A stretch of 17,676 nucleotides of DNA. Origin: Lachnospiraceae bacterium UBA5899. GTDB taxonomy: Bacteria > Bacillota > Clostridia > Lachnospirales > Lachnospiraceae. Below are positions 7,226 through 15,038 of this stretch, in pieces. The position numbers and the translations under genes are program-made. The stretch is from the NCBI GenBank assembly GCA_002432425.1, contig DJEL01000052.1, forward strand, positions 494-18,169, read 5' to 3'. Below the pieces are notes generated by a model, which ran no database searches, was not told the DNA's origin, and worked only from the letters and a program-made list of their open reading frames with translations. Each line of letters starts with the position of its first letter. Position 1 is the first letter of the stretch.

Positions 7226-8896
7226 ATGAAAACAGACATCGAAATTGCACAGCAGGCGGAAATGGAACCCATTGAAAAGGTAGCAGAGCGAATCGGCGTA
7301 TCTGCTGACGATTTGGAACTGTACGGAAAGTATAAAGCAAAGATTTCCGATGAGTACTTAAAAAGCATTGAAGGCAACCTGGACGGAAAACTGATTTTGG
7401 TGACCGCCATTAACCCCACTCCCGCAGGAGAAGGAAAAACCACGACTACCGTAGGATTGGGAGAAGCCTTCGGACGCATGAACAAAAAGGCAATTATCGC
7501 CTTAAGAGAGCCATCCTTAGGTCCCTGCTTCGGTATCAAGGGCGGCGCGGCAGGCGGCGGCTATGCACAGGTCGTTCCCATGGAGGATTTGAACCTGCAT
7601 TTTACCGGCGATTTCCATGCCATTACCTCTGCCAACAACTTACTGGCGGCGTTGCTTGACAACCATATCCAGCAGGGCAATGCGCTCCGCATTGACACCA
7701 GACAGATTGTATGGAAGAGATGTCTGGACATGAACGACAGAGTGCTGCGTAACGTAGTGGTCGGACTGGGAAGCAAAGCGGACGGCTTTGTAAGAGAAGA
7801 CCACTTTGTCATTACCGTAGCAACGGAAATTATGGCTGTTTTATGTCTTGCCAACGATATGAACGACTTAAAGGAACGCTTATCCCGCATGGTGGTTGCG
7901 TACAATCTGGACGGAGAACCCGTTACAGCAGGACAGCTTCAGGCAGTGGGCTCCATGGCGGCGCTCTTAAAGGATGCCTTAAAACCCAACATGATTCAGA
8001 CCCTGGAGCATACACCGGCGCTGGTGCACGGCGGACCGTTTGCCAACATTGCACACGGCTGCAATTCCGTAAGAGCCACCAAGGCAGCATTAAAAATGGC
8101 GGACTATGTGATTACGGAAGCCGGCTTCGGCGCAGACCTGGGCGCTGAGAAGTTCTTTGACATCAAGTGCCGTGCGGCAGGCTTAAAGCCCGATGCGGTG
8201 GTGCTGGTGGCAACCATCCGCGCTTTAAAATATAACGGCGGCGTGGCAAAGGCAGATTTATCGGCAGAAAACGTAGATGCCTTAAAGAAGGGCATTGTAA
8301 ACTTAGAGAAGCATATTGAAAATCTGAAATTATACGGCGTACCCGTAGTGGTAACCTTAAACTCCTTTATTACCGATACGGAAGCGGAAATTTCCTATGT
8401 CAAGAATTTCTGCGAGGAGAGAGGCGCGGAATTTGCTCTTTCCGAAGTGTGGGAAAAGGGCGGTGAAGGCGGCATGGCATTAGCCGAAAAGGTGCTTAAG
8501 ACCCTTTCCGAAAAAGAGAGCCATTTTAAGCCGTTATATGAGGATGACCTTTCCCTGGCCGAAAAGATTGAAACCGTAGCAAAGAAGATTTACGGTGCGG
8601 GAAGCGTCACTGTTTCCGCTGCGGCAAAGAAGCAGCTTGAAAAGATTGAAGCCATGGGATTCGGCAATCTGCCGGTATGTATGGCAAAGAACCAGTATTC
8701 GTTATCCGATGACCCCACTAAGCTGGGACGTCCGGAAGGCTTTGACCTGACAGTCAGGGAAGCCTATGTATCCGCAGGAGCCGGATTTGTTGTAGTTCTG
8801 ACCGGTACGGTCATGACCATGCCCGGTCTGTCCAAGAACCCTGCGGCGTACAACATCGATGTGGACGAAAACGGTAAAATCGTCGGATTATTCTAA
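7226..8896 (+). CDS. fhs: Formate--tetrahydrofolate ligase
   Basis: A 556-residue enzyme, the usual family length, that makes 10-formyl-THF from formate, THF and ATP in the cytoplasm. The nucleotide-binding loop TPAGEGKT is at 65-72. The signature stretch at 95-141 includes EPSLGPCFGIKGGAAGGGYAQ and LNLHFTGDFHAITSANNLL. The C-terminus carries FVVVLTGTVMTMPGLSKNPAA, as expected. An in-frame ATG at 7178 lies inside spoIIIE and was rejected. The ATG at 7226 has TAAGGAGA 6 nt upstream and gives the normal N-terminus. The gap to spoIIIE is 10 nt, and folD follows after 36 nt. It can work in the methyl branch of acetogenesis or simply feed purine, fMet and serine/glycine one-carbon pools. Other Wood-Ljungdahl genes are absent here, so acetogenesis cannot be inferred. 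Confidence 0.97.
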   Translation: MKTDIEIAQQAEMEPIEKVAERIGVSADDLELYGKYKAKISDEYLKSIEGNLDGKLILVTAINPTPAGEGKTTTTVGLGEAFGRMNKKAIIALREPSLGPCFGIKGGAAGGGYAQVVPMEDLNLHFTGDFHAITSANNLLAALLDNHIQQGNALRIDTRQIVWKRCLDMNDRVLRNVVVGLGSKADGFVREDHFVITVATEIMAVLCLANDMNDLKERLSRMVVAYNLDGEPVTAGQLQAVGSMAALLKDALKPNMIQTLEHTPALVHGGPFANIAHGCNSVRATKAALKMADYVITEAGFGADLGAEKFFDIKCRAAGLKPDAVVLVATIRALKYNGGVAKADLSAENVDALKKGIVNLEKHIENLKLYGVPVVVTLNSFITDTEAEISYVKNFCEERGAEFALSEVWEKGGEGGMALAEKVLKTLSEKESHFKPLYEDDLSLAEKIETVAKKIYGAGSVTVSAAAKKQLEKIEAMGFGNLPVCMAKNQYSLSDDPTKLGRPEGFDLTVREAYVSAGAGFVVVLTGTVMTMPGLSKNPAAYNIDVDENGKIVGLF

Positions 8897-8932
8897 GCAC
8901 TCCGGTCGCACAGACCTGCGGAAAGGAAACCT

Positions 8933-9781
8933 ATGGCACAGATTATTGACGGAAAAAAGATATCCCGGGAAATCAAGGATGAAGTAAAAGAAGAAGTAAG
9001 CAGACTGAAAGAAAAGGGCGTGGAAGTGACCCTGGCGGTCATTCAGGTGGGTTCCGACCCGGCTTCCAGTGTTTACGTGGGAAACAAAAAGAAGGCATGC
9101 GAATACACCGGTATCCGCTCCCTTGCCTACGAGCTTCCGGAAGAAACCACGGAAGAGGAGCTGCTTTCCCTGATTGACGAACTGAACAACCGTAAGGATG
9201 TAAATGGCATTCTGGTGCAGCTTCCGCTGCCTGCCCATATCAAAGAGGGTGATATTATCCGTGCCATTTCCCCGAAAAAGGATGTGGACGGCTTCCATCC
9301 CGAAAATGTGGGAGCACTCTGCACCGGAGAAAAGGGCTTTGTTTCCTGCACACCGGCTGGCATTATTGAGCTTTTGAAGAGAAGCGGCGTTTCCATAGAA
9401 GGAAAGAACTGTGTGGTAATCGGACGAAGCAATATCGTGGGAAAACCCATGGCATTACTTTTACTGCGGGAAAACGGTACCGTTACCGTTGCCCATTCCC
9501 GGACGCAGAATTTGAAAGAGATTACAAAAAGAGCGGATATTTTAGTAGCAGCCGTAGGAAAACCCAAAATGATTACGGCGGACTACGTGAAAGAAGGTGC
9601 CGTTGTCATTGACGTGGGCATTCACCGCATGGAAAACAAAAAGCTTTGCGGCGACGTGGACTTTGAGGCGGTGGAGCCTCTTTGCAGCGCCATTACCCCG
9701 GTGCCCGGCGGCGTAGGTCCCATGACCATAGCCATGCTGATGCATAACTGTGTGGAGTCTCTGAAATTACAGGAAAATTAA
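8933..9781 (+). CDS. folD: Bifunctional methylene-THF dehydrogenase / methenyl-THF cyclohydrolase
   Basis: A 282-residue FolD that interconverts methylene-, methenyl- and 10-formyl-THF with NAD(P), continuing from the product of fhs. Y48 and K54 in SVYVGNKKKAC correspond to the conserved tyrosine and catalytic lysine of the family. Other family motifs are GILVQLPLP (92-100), KKDVDGFHP with D119, the cofactor-binding GRSNIVGKP (164-172), and PVPGGVGPMT (256-265). The ribosome binding site AAAGGAAA precedes the ATG by 6 nt. Cofactor preference cannot be read safely. If NADPH is used, the NfnAB pair downstream would recycle it. The stop is 15 nt from the next start. Confidence 0.97.
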   Translation: MAQIIDGKKISREIKDEVKEEVSRLKEKGVEVTLAVIQVGSDPASSVYVGNKKKACEYTGIRSLAYELPEETTEEELLSLIDELNNRKDVNGILVQLPLPAHIKEGDIIRAISPKKDVDGFHPENVGALCTGEKGFVSCTPAGIIELLKRSGVSIEGKNCVVIGRSNIVGKPMALLLLRENGTVTVAHSRTQNLKEITKRADILVAAVGKPKMITADYVKEGAVVIDVGIHRMENKKLCGDVDFEAVEPLCSAITPVPGGVGPMTIAMLMHNCVESLKLQEN

Positions 9782-9796
9782 CCAAGAGGAAACCGT

Positions 9797-11206
9797 ATGA
9801 AGTGTCAAAAATGTGGAGCAGAACTGCCGGAAGGCAGGCTTTACTGTGAAAAATGCGGTGAGGAAGTACATATTGTTCCCGATTTTGAACCCGAAATCGA
9901 AAACAGCATGCAGGAATCCCTCACAGCCATAGCGGAGCATGCGGAGTCCGAGCCGGAGACCGAACAGGAAAAGATACAACGAAGACTGTTTTGGGCAGTC
10001 AGCATCGCAGTCGGTGTTCTCATTGTATTTTTAGTCCTTTTACTGTGTTATTTCCAGTTCTGTTCCAGGTCTTTGTCCTACCAGTTAAGGCGGGCGCAGG
10101 CATGTTACCAGAACGGAAAACTGTCGGAGGCGGCAGAGCATTACAAAGCTGCCATTGCCATGGACGAAAAAAACATTCCTCTGCAGCATACGCTGGCGGA
10201 TATTTATCTGGAACTGGGGGATGAGGAGTCCTATCTGGAAATTCTGAACCGCATCCGGAAATCCGTGTATGCGTCCCCGGACGAAGTGCTTTCCGCTTAC
10301 AAAAAATTAGTAGCGTATTATAAAGAAAAAGAAGATTACAGCACCATCAATACCCTTGTTACCTCATCCGACAACGAAGAGGTGAAAAATCTGTTCCGCA
10401 ACTACATGGCACAGCCGCCGGAATTTTCCTATAAAGGCGGCAATTACGCCCAGGTAATTCCCTTAAAGCTTACATCCGGAACACAGGGAACCATTTATTA
10501 TACTTTAGACGGCATGATGCCCGATGAAAGCAGTGAAGTTTACACCACACCGATTTTTTTAGACACCGGCAATTATACGGTAACCGCCATATTTGTGAAC
10601 GAATACGGCATCAAAAGCGACGTGGTTTCCCAGAATTACGATATTGATGTGATAAAGCCCCCGGCACCGGAAGTAACGGTGTACAGCGGCGAATATACCG
10701 CACCTGTCATGATAGAGGTTGCAGAATCCACGGAAGGAATGGTATATTATACTACAGACGGAACAGAACCGACCTTACAGTCCCTGATTTATACAGGCCC
10801 GATTCCCATGCCTTTAGGAAAAAGTGTTTTTCACTTTGCCATTGCCACGGAAGACGGCGTCTTTGGAGAAAGTACGGTCCGGGAATATACATTGACCCTG
10901 CCTACGGAGTTTACCCCGGAGGATGCGCTTTCCGGTTTATACAGCCATTTTACGGAAAACGGAAAAACGGTGGAAGCAGACGGCAGTATTCTGTCTCCCG
11001 ACTTAAATGGCAGATACTTGTATACTTTTCAATACGCACTGTCCATTCCCGATGAGGGCGACTTCTATGTGATTGCGGAAGTCTTTGAAGATTCTGCGGG
11101 AATGCAGACGAAAACCGGCACCGTTTTTGCGGTGAATATTTATACCGGTGAGTATTACAAACTGTCAAGAGGTGCACTGGATAATTATATCCTGGAGCCT
11201 TACTGA
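9797..11206 (+). CDS. Zinc-ribbon, single-TM protein with TPR-like helices and two chitobiase/hexosaminidase C-terminal-type repeats
   Basis: A 469-residue protein of unknown function with a clear mosaic layout. C3, C6, C17 and C20 form a zinc ribbon (CQKCGAEL ... CEKCGEE). One membrane segment lies at about 65-87, preceded by KIQRR, so the ribbon should be inside and the rest outside. Residues 95-200 are helical and TPR-like (SEAAEHYKAAIAMDEKNIPL). Two repeats follow: 231-270 (GTIYYTLDGMMPDESSEVY) and 314-353 (GMVYYTTDGTEPTLQSLIY), matching the chitobiase/beta-hexosaminidase C-terminal-type (CHB_HEX_C) beta domain. A last domain of about 95 residues (370-469) is unassigned. No glycosidase catalytic domain is present, so enzymatic activity is not claimed. 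AGAGGAAA gives the ribosome binding site. It sits between folD and nfnA within the operon, and why is unclear. A role in envelope sensing or scaffolding is a guess. Confidence 0.85.
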   Translation: MKCQKCGAELPEGRLYCEKCGEEVHIVPDFEPEIENSMQESLTAIAEHAESEPETEQEKIQRRLFWAVSIAVGVLIVFLVLLLCYFQFCSRSLSYQLRRAQACYQNGKLSEAAEHYKAAIAMDEKNIPLQHTLADIYLELGDEESYLEILNRIRKSVYASPDEVLSAYKKLVAYYKEKEDYSTINTLVTSSDNEEVKNLFRNYMAQPPEFSYKGGNYAQVIPLKLTSGTQGTIYYTLDGMMPDESSEVYTTPIFLDTGNYTVTAIFVNEYGIKSDVVSQNYDIDVIKPPAPEVTVYSGEYTAPVMIEVAESTEGMVYYTTDGTEPTLQSLIYTGPIPMPLGKSVFHFAIATEDGVFGESTVREYTLTLPTEFTPEDALSGLYSHFTENGKTVEADGSILSPDLNGRYLYTFQYALSIPDEGDFYVIAEVFEDSAGMQTKTGTVFAVNIYTGEYYKLSRGALDNYILEPY

Positions 11207-11234
11207 TAAAATCTAAGAGTAAAAGAGGTGCGAG

Positions 11235-12113
11235 ATGTTTAAGATTTTAAAAGCCAAAGAACTGACAACCAACATTTACCTGATGGAAGTGGAAGCGAAG
11301 CGAATTGCGAAAAACTGTCTCCCCGGGCAATTTATCATAGCCCGTAAGGATGCGGACAGTGAGCGTATTCCCCTGACCATCTGCGATTACGACAGAGAAA
11401 ACGGTACCATTACCATCGTATTCCAGATTGTAGGTGCATCCACCCTGATGATGTCCTCCTTAAAGGAAGGAGATTATTTCCATGATTTCGTAGGCCCTTT
11501 GGGCTGCCCTTCCGAGTTTACCAAGGAAGATTTGGACAGCTTAAAGCAGAAGAAAATTCTCTTCGTAGCCGGCGGTGTGGGTACCGCTCCCGTATATCCC
11601 CAGGTAAAATGGCTGCATGAGAACGGCATTGCGGCTGACGTTATCGTAGGTGCCAAGAACAAAGACCTGCTTATTTTAGAGGAGCAGATGAAGGCGGTTG
11701 CCGGAAATCTTTATGTGACCACGGATGACGGTTCTTACGGCAGAAGCGGTATGGTTACCCAGGTTATCAAAGATTTATATGCCGAAGGCAAGAAGTACGA
11801 TGTATGCGTTGCCATCGGTCCCATGATTATGATGAAATTCGTATGCTTACAGACAAAGGAACTGGGACTTCCCACCATTGTCAGCTTAAACCCTATTATG
11901 GTAGACGGAACCGGTATGTGCGGTGCCTGCCGTGTGAGCGTAGGCGGCAAGACCAAATTTGCCTGCGTGGACGGACCGGAATTTGACGGACACGAAGTGG
12001 ACTTCAACGAAGCCATGTTACGTCAGCAGATTTACAAAACGGAAGAAGGCCGTGCTTTCTTGAAAGCAAAAGAGGGTGAAACCCATCACGGCGGATGCGG
12101 CAACTGCCAGTAA
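11235..12113 (+). CDS. nfnA: NfnA-like FAD/NAD-binding [2Fe-2S] subunit (NADH-dependent reduced ferredoxin:NADP+ oxidoreductase / sulfide dehydrogenase-like)
   Basis: A 292-residue protein of the ferredoxin-NADP reductase superfamily, dihydroorotate dehydrogenase electron-transfer (PyrK-like) branch. The FAD-binding motif RIPLTI is at 44-49, and the NAD(H)-binding GGVGTAPVYPQ at 113-123. The [2Fe-2S] site in MVDGTGMCGAC has C229, C232 and C244, with D224 the likely unusual aspartate ligand known from NfnA. The FAD in this subunit transfers electrons to or from NADH. Pairing with nfnB 20 nt downstream is what separates it from PyrK or SudB-only relatives. The tail ends in HHGGCGNCQ, a short His/Cys-rich extension that might bind metal. 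An AGAGGTG ribosome binding site precedes the ATG. In the family, NfnAB bifurcates electrons from NADPH to ferredoxin and NAD+, or works in reverse. Confidence 0.92.
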   Translation: MFKILKAKELTTNIYLMEVEAKRIAKNCLPGQFIIARKDADSERIPLTICDYDRENGTITIVFQIVGASTLMMSSLKEGDYFHDFVGPLGCPSEFTKEDLDSLKQKKILFVAGGVGTAPVYPQVKWLHENGIAADVIVGAKNKDLLILEEQMKAVAGNLYVTTDDGSYGRSGMVTQVIKDLYAEGKKYDVCVAIGPMIMMKFVCLQTKELGLPTIVSLNPIMVDGTGMCGACRVSVGGKTKFACVDGPEFDGHEVDFNEAMLRQQIYKTEEGRAFLKAKEGETHHGGCGNCQ

Positions 12114-12133
12114 TGATACTCGGAGGAAAGAAA

Positions 12134-13519
12134 ATGGACGTTTTAAAGAAAGTTCCCGTAAGAGAGCAGGATGCAAAGAAGCGTGCTGCCAATTTTGAAG
12201 AAGTATGTCTCGGCTATAATAAAGAAGAAGCCATGGAAGAAGCAAACCGTTGCATCGGTTGTAAGAATGCGCAGTGTATCAAGGGATGTCCCGTATCCAT
12301 CAACATCCCCGAATTTATCAGTCATGTAAAGCAGGGCGATATCGAGGGCGCTTATCAGGTAATCAGCGAATCCTCCGCACTTCCCGCTGTATGCGGACGT
12401 GTCTGCCCGCAGGAAAGCCAGTGTGAAGGCAAATGTATCCGCGGTATCAAGGGTGAGGCCATTTCCATCGGTAAGTTGGAGCGTTTCGTAGCGGACTGGG
12501 CAAGAGAAAACGAAATCAAACCCGAAGGCGCCAAGGAAAAGAACGGCAAGAAGGTAGCCGTAATCGGTTCCGGCCCGGCAGGTTTAACCTGTGCCGGAGA
12601 TTTGGCAAAGATGGGTTATGACGTAACGATTTTTGAAGCGCTGCACGAAGCAGGCGGCGTTCTGGTTTACGGTATTCCCGAATTCCGTCTTCCCAAGAAG
12701 GCAGTCGTTGCCAAGGAAATCGAAAATGTACGTTCCCTGGGCGTTAAGATTGAAACAAACGTGGTAGTCGGCAAATCCGTTACCATTGATGAACTTATTC
12801 AGGACGAAGGCTTTGAAGCCGTATTCATCGGTTCCGGTGCCGGACTTCCCAAGTTCATGGGTATTCCCGGTGAAAATGCAAACGGTGTATTCTCCGCAAA
12901 CGAATATCTTACCAGAAGCAATCTGATGAAAGCTTTCGATGAAAATTCCGATACCCCCATTATGCGCGGCAAGAAGGTAGCGGTTGTCGGCGGCGGAAAC
13001 GTTGCCATGGACGCAGCCAGAACCGCTTTAAGGCTGGGGGCAGAGGTACACATCGTATACAGAAGAAGCGAAGAAGAGCTTCCTGCCCGCGTGGAAGAAG
13101 TTCATCACGCAAAAGAGGAAGGTATTATCTTTGACCTTCTCACCAACCCCATTGCCATCTTAGAGGATGAAAAGGGCTGGGTAACCGGTATGAAGTGCAT
13201 TAAGATGGAATTAGGCGAGCCCGATGAGTCCGGCAGAAGACGTCCGGTAGAAGTAGCCGGTTCCGAATTTGTCATGGATGTGGATACCGTAATCATGTCC
13301 CTCGGAACTTCTCCCAATCCTCTGATTTCTTCTACAACGGAAGGACTGGAAGTGAATAAGTGGAAATGTATCGTAGCTGCCGAAGAAAACGGACAGACAT
13401 CCAAAGAGGGCGTTTACGCAGGCGGCGATGCGGTAACCGGTGCAGCAACGGTTATTCTTGCCATGGGTGCAGGTAAAGCCGGTGCAAAGGGTATCGACGA
13501 ATACTTAAGAAACAAATAA
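12134..13519 (+). CDS. nfnB: NfnB-like subunit, GltD-type NADPH/FAD iron-sulfur oxidoreductase
   Basis: A 461-residue flavoprotein of the glutamate-synthase small subunit (GltD) family. Eight N-terminal cysteines, C40/C43/C48/C52 and C87/C91/C97/C101, should hold two [4Fe-4S] clusters. The FAD dinucleotide fold is GSGPAG (145-150), the NADPH fold VGGGNVAMD (285-293), and the C-terminal FAD contact YAGGDAVTGAATVILAMGAG. Such proteins are often labelled glutamate synthase, but no large GltB subunit is near and nfnA is directly upstream, so NfnB of the bifurcating transhydrogenase is the better reading. In NfnAB this subunit holds the bifurcating FAD and binds NADPH. An in-frame ATG at 12095 lies inside nfnA and was rejected. 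The ATG at 12134 follows CGGAGGAAAG, an excellent ribosome binding site. Confidence 0.93.
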   Translation: MDVLKKVPVREQDAKKRAANFEEVCLGYNKEEAMEEANRCIGCKNAQCIKGCPVSINIPEFISHVKQGDIEGAYQVISESSALPAVCGRVCPQESQCEGKCIRGIKGEAISIGKLERFVADWARENEIKPEGAKEKNGKKVAVIGSGPAGLTCAGDLAKMGYDVTIFEALHEAGGVLVYGIPEFRLPKKAVVAKEIENVRSLGVKIETNVVVGKSVTIDELIQDEGFEAVFIGSGAGLPKFMGIPGENANGVFSANEYLTRSNLMKAFDENSDTPIMRGKKVAVVGGGNVAMDAARTALRLGAEVHIVYRRSEEELPARVEEVHHAKEEGIIFDLLTNPIAILEDEKGWVTGMKCIKMELGEPDESGRRRPVEVAGSEFVMDVDTVIMSLGTSPNPLISSTTEGLEVNKWKCIVAAEENGQTSKEGVYAGGDAVTGAATVILAMGAGKAGAKGIDEYLRNK

Positions 13520-13540
13520 TCCTTTCACGGAGGTGTAAAA

Positions 13541-14344
13541 ATGCCCTGGTGTCCGAAATGTAAAAACGAATACAAAGAAGGTATCAAAATCTGTGCGGAC
13601 TGCGGTTGTGAACTGGTTTCTGAGGAAAAAGAGGAAAAGCCCCTTACCTTCGGAGACGAAACCGACATGGAAGCACTGGCGGATTTCTTAAAGTTCCACA
13701 AGGTGGAAGGCGTGCGTATCGCCAAGGATGAACAGGATGATACCTATGAGCTTTATGTGGCGGAAAAGGAACTGCAGAAGGCAGGAAAGCTGAAGACTCT
13801 CTTTGTGGAGGAAATGACTAAGAAGATGAAGGAAGAGCAGGAGGAAGAAGAGTCCCCCATCAAGCCTTCCGCCCTTTACGAGGACAATGCCGCAAAAGCG
13901 GAGGAAAATAAGAGCAGCGCCTATACCTTACTCGGTGTGGGTATTCTGGGACTTATTGTGGTGGTCTTAGGCATGCTCGGCGTGCTTCCCATACGGCTCA
14001 GCGGTCTTTCCATGTATATGGTTTACGGCATTATGAGTGTGCTGTTTTTACTGTTCATCATTATGGGGCTCATTTCCATGAAGTCCTATCACGTTTTTGC
14101 CGGAAAAGCGGCTTCCGAAAACACCCTGCGTGAGTCCGTGGAAAAATGGTGCCTGGAAACTCTTAAAGGTGAGGAACTGGACAAGGAGCTGTTTGCCCCG
14201 GAGGAAGAGCTTTCCGAAGAGGAAAAGTACTTCAAACGGAATGCTCTTTTGAAAGAAAAGATTTCCAACCAGTTCATGAACCTGGATGACAGCTTCTTAG
14301 ACAATCTGGCGGACGACCTTTACGGTGACATTTTTACAAAATAA
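13541..14344 (+). CDS. Zinc-ribbon protein with two membrane segments, unknown function
   Basis: A 267-residue protein, not recognised as a named family. C4, C7, C18 and C21 (WCPKCKNEY ... CADCGCEL) form an N-terminal zinc ribbon. Residues 37-95 (an alpha/beta stretch with LADFLKFHKVEGVRI and ELYVAEKEL) resemble the small domain found in some DUF2007-like zinc-ribbon proteins, a weak similarity. An acidic linker follows, then two membrane segments (about 128-150 and 158-180) with a short loop, so both ends should be cytoplasmic. The C-terminal 85 residues are acidic and helical (EELSEEEKYFKRNALLKEKI). A strong GGAGGTG ribosome binding site lies before the ATG, and nfnB ends 21 nt upstream. 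A terminator follows directly, so this is the last gene of the unit. It shares the ribbon-plus-membrane plan, but not sequence, with the protein upstream of nfnA. Confidence 0.85.
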   Translation: MPWCPKCKNEYKEGIKICADCGCELVSEEKEEKPLTFGDETDMEALADFLKFHKVEGVRIAKDEQDDTYELYVAEKELQKAGKLKTLFVEEMTKKMKEEQEEEESPIKPSALYEDNAAKAEENKSSAYTLLGVGILGLIVVVLGMLGVLPIRLSGLSMYMVYGIMSVLFLLFIIMGLISMKSYHVFAGKAASENTLRESVEKWCLETLKGEELDKELFAPEEELSEEEKYFKRNALLKEKISNQFMNLDDSFLDNLADDLYGDIFTK

Positions 14345-14357
14345 ATACAGTGAAATG

Positions 14358-14413
14358 AAATGCGCTTTCCCTGTGTGAATCTTTATCATGCTTAACACGG
14401 AAGGCGCATTTTT
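14358..14413 (+). terminator. Intrinsic terminator ending the spoIIIE-fhs-folD-nfnAB unit
   Basis: The left arm AAATGCGCTTTCC (14358-14370) pairs with GGAAGGCGCATTT (14399-14411), 13 bp with one T.G wobble. After one C-C mismatch, three more pairs (TGT/ACA) form below a roughly 20-nt loop. A T tract follows, starting within the right arm. It lies 13 nt after the stop of the zinc-ribbon gene. Beyond it base composition and gene type change. Confidence 0.88.
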
Positions 14414-14466
14414 AGCTTAATACTTATAGGGGAGATACAATATTGGGTAAGGGGGGTAAAATTATA

Positions 14467-14991
14467 ATGAAAAATTGGCAGAAGAGATTGATTATTCCGG
14501 TGGGGATATGTGCAGCAATATGGATGATAGGAAGACTGGGGCTTAAAATCGGAAGCTTCCGGGGCAATTCCTTTGAAAAGTACAGAAATTTCACAAACCA
14601 TACACTTTTGACAGAACTGCCGGAAAAAGCAACAGATTTCAAATTTCAATGTGCAAATTTAGTATTGGGTGCTTATAACAGTGCGGCATTCAACCTTTCG
14701 GATAATGAGTACGAAAAGTATATTCAAACACTTATTTTAAAAGTAAAAGATGAATATGATGAATATAATTTTACCGGAAAGAAGGTAAAGGACACGGAAG
14801 AATGTTATGACAGGTACGGAACATACAGAGGTCTGCCGGTAAAAAAGTTTAAGTATGTAACGGAAGATGATATAAGGGAGTATACGATACTGTATTATGA
14901 ATCCTATCAAGGTGCCGGAAGTAAGACCTATGCAATTATGGGCAATCCCAAAACAGGCAGGATTGTCTACTGGTTTTCAGGGACTAACTGA
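14467..14991 (+). CDS. Small signal-anchored protein of unknown function
   Basis: A 174-residue protein with no recognised family. The N-terminus MKNWQKRL plus a hydrophobic stretch (about 8-26) looks like an uncleaved signal anchor, so the rest should be extracellular. Outside it is a mixed charged domain with a Tyr-rich middle (KYIQTLILKVKDEYDEYN) and a C-terminal beta-looking part (TYAIMGNPKTGRIVYWFSG). The start is uncertain. A TTG at 14443 in the same frame has AGGGGAG upstream and would add eight residues. The ATG at 14467, preceded by AGGGGGG, is preferred because it gives a typical signal-anchor start. It opens the AT-richer block after the terminator. No convincing promoter was found for it. 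Confidence 0.72.
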   Translation: MKNWQKRLIIPVGICAAIWMIGRLGLKIGSFRGNSFEKYRNFTNHTLLTELPEKATDFKFQCANLVLGAYNSAAFNLSDNEYEKYIQTLILKVKDEYDEYNFTGKKVKDTEECYDRYGTYRGLPVKKFKYVTEDDIREYTILYYESYQGAGSKTYAIMGNPKTGRIVYWFSGTN

Positions 14992-15038
14992 ATTAAAAGT
15001 CAGAAAAGATATAAAAAATATAATTTGAGGGGGAGAGT

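Noticed and set aside
7200..7226. Possible tetrahydrofolate riboswitch before fhs
   Set aside because: Only 10 nt separate the spoIIIE stop and the fhs start, and no riboswitch-like structure is possible in that space. The same applies to a SAM riboswitch before metY (20 nt).
8897..8932. Small hairpin GGTC-GCACA-GACC between fhs and folD
   Set aside because: It is only four base pairs with no T tract, too weak for a terminator or for an RNA element call.
12095..12133. Upstream in-frame ATG for nfnB inside nfnA
   Set aside because: The ATG at 12134 has GGAGGAAAG at ideal distance and a normal start. The extra 13 residues are out-of-frame nfnA plus the Shine-Dalgarno region.
12134..13519. Annotation as glutamate synthase small subunit (GltD)
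   Set aside because: The fold is shared, but no GltB gene is nearby and the gene is paired with an NfnA-type subunit, so NfnB fits better.
15019..15024. TATAAT just before the 106-residue gene
   Set aside because: There is no -35-like hexamer 16-18 nt upstream, and a start there would leave almost no leader before the ATG. It is probably chance in AT-rich DNA.
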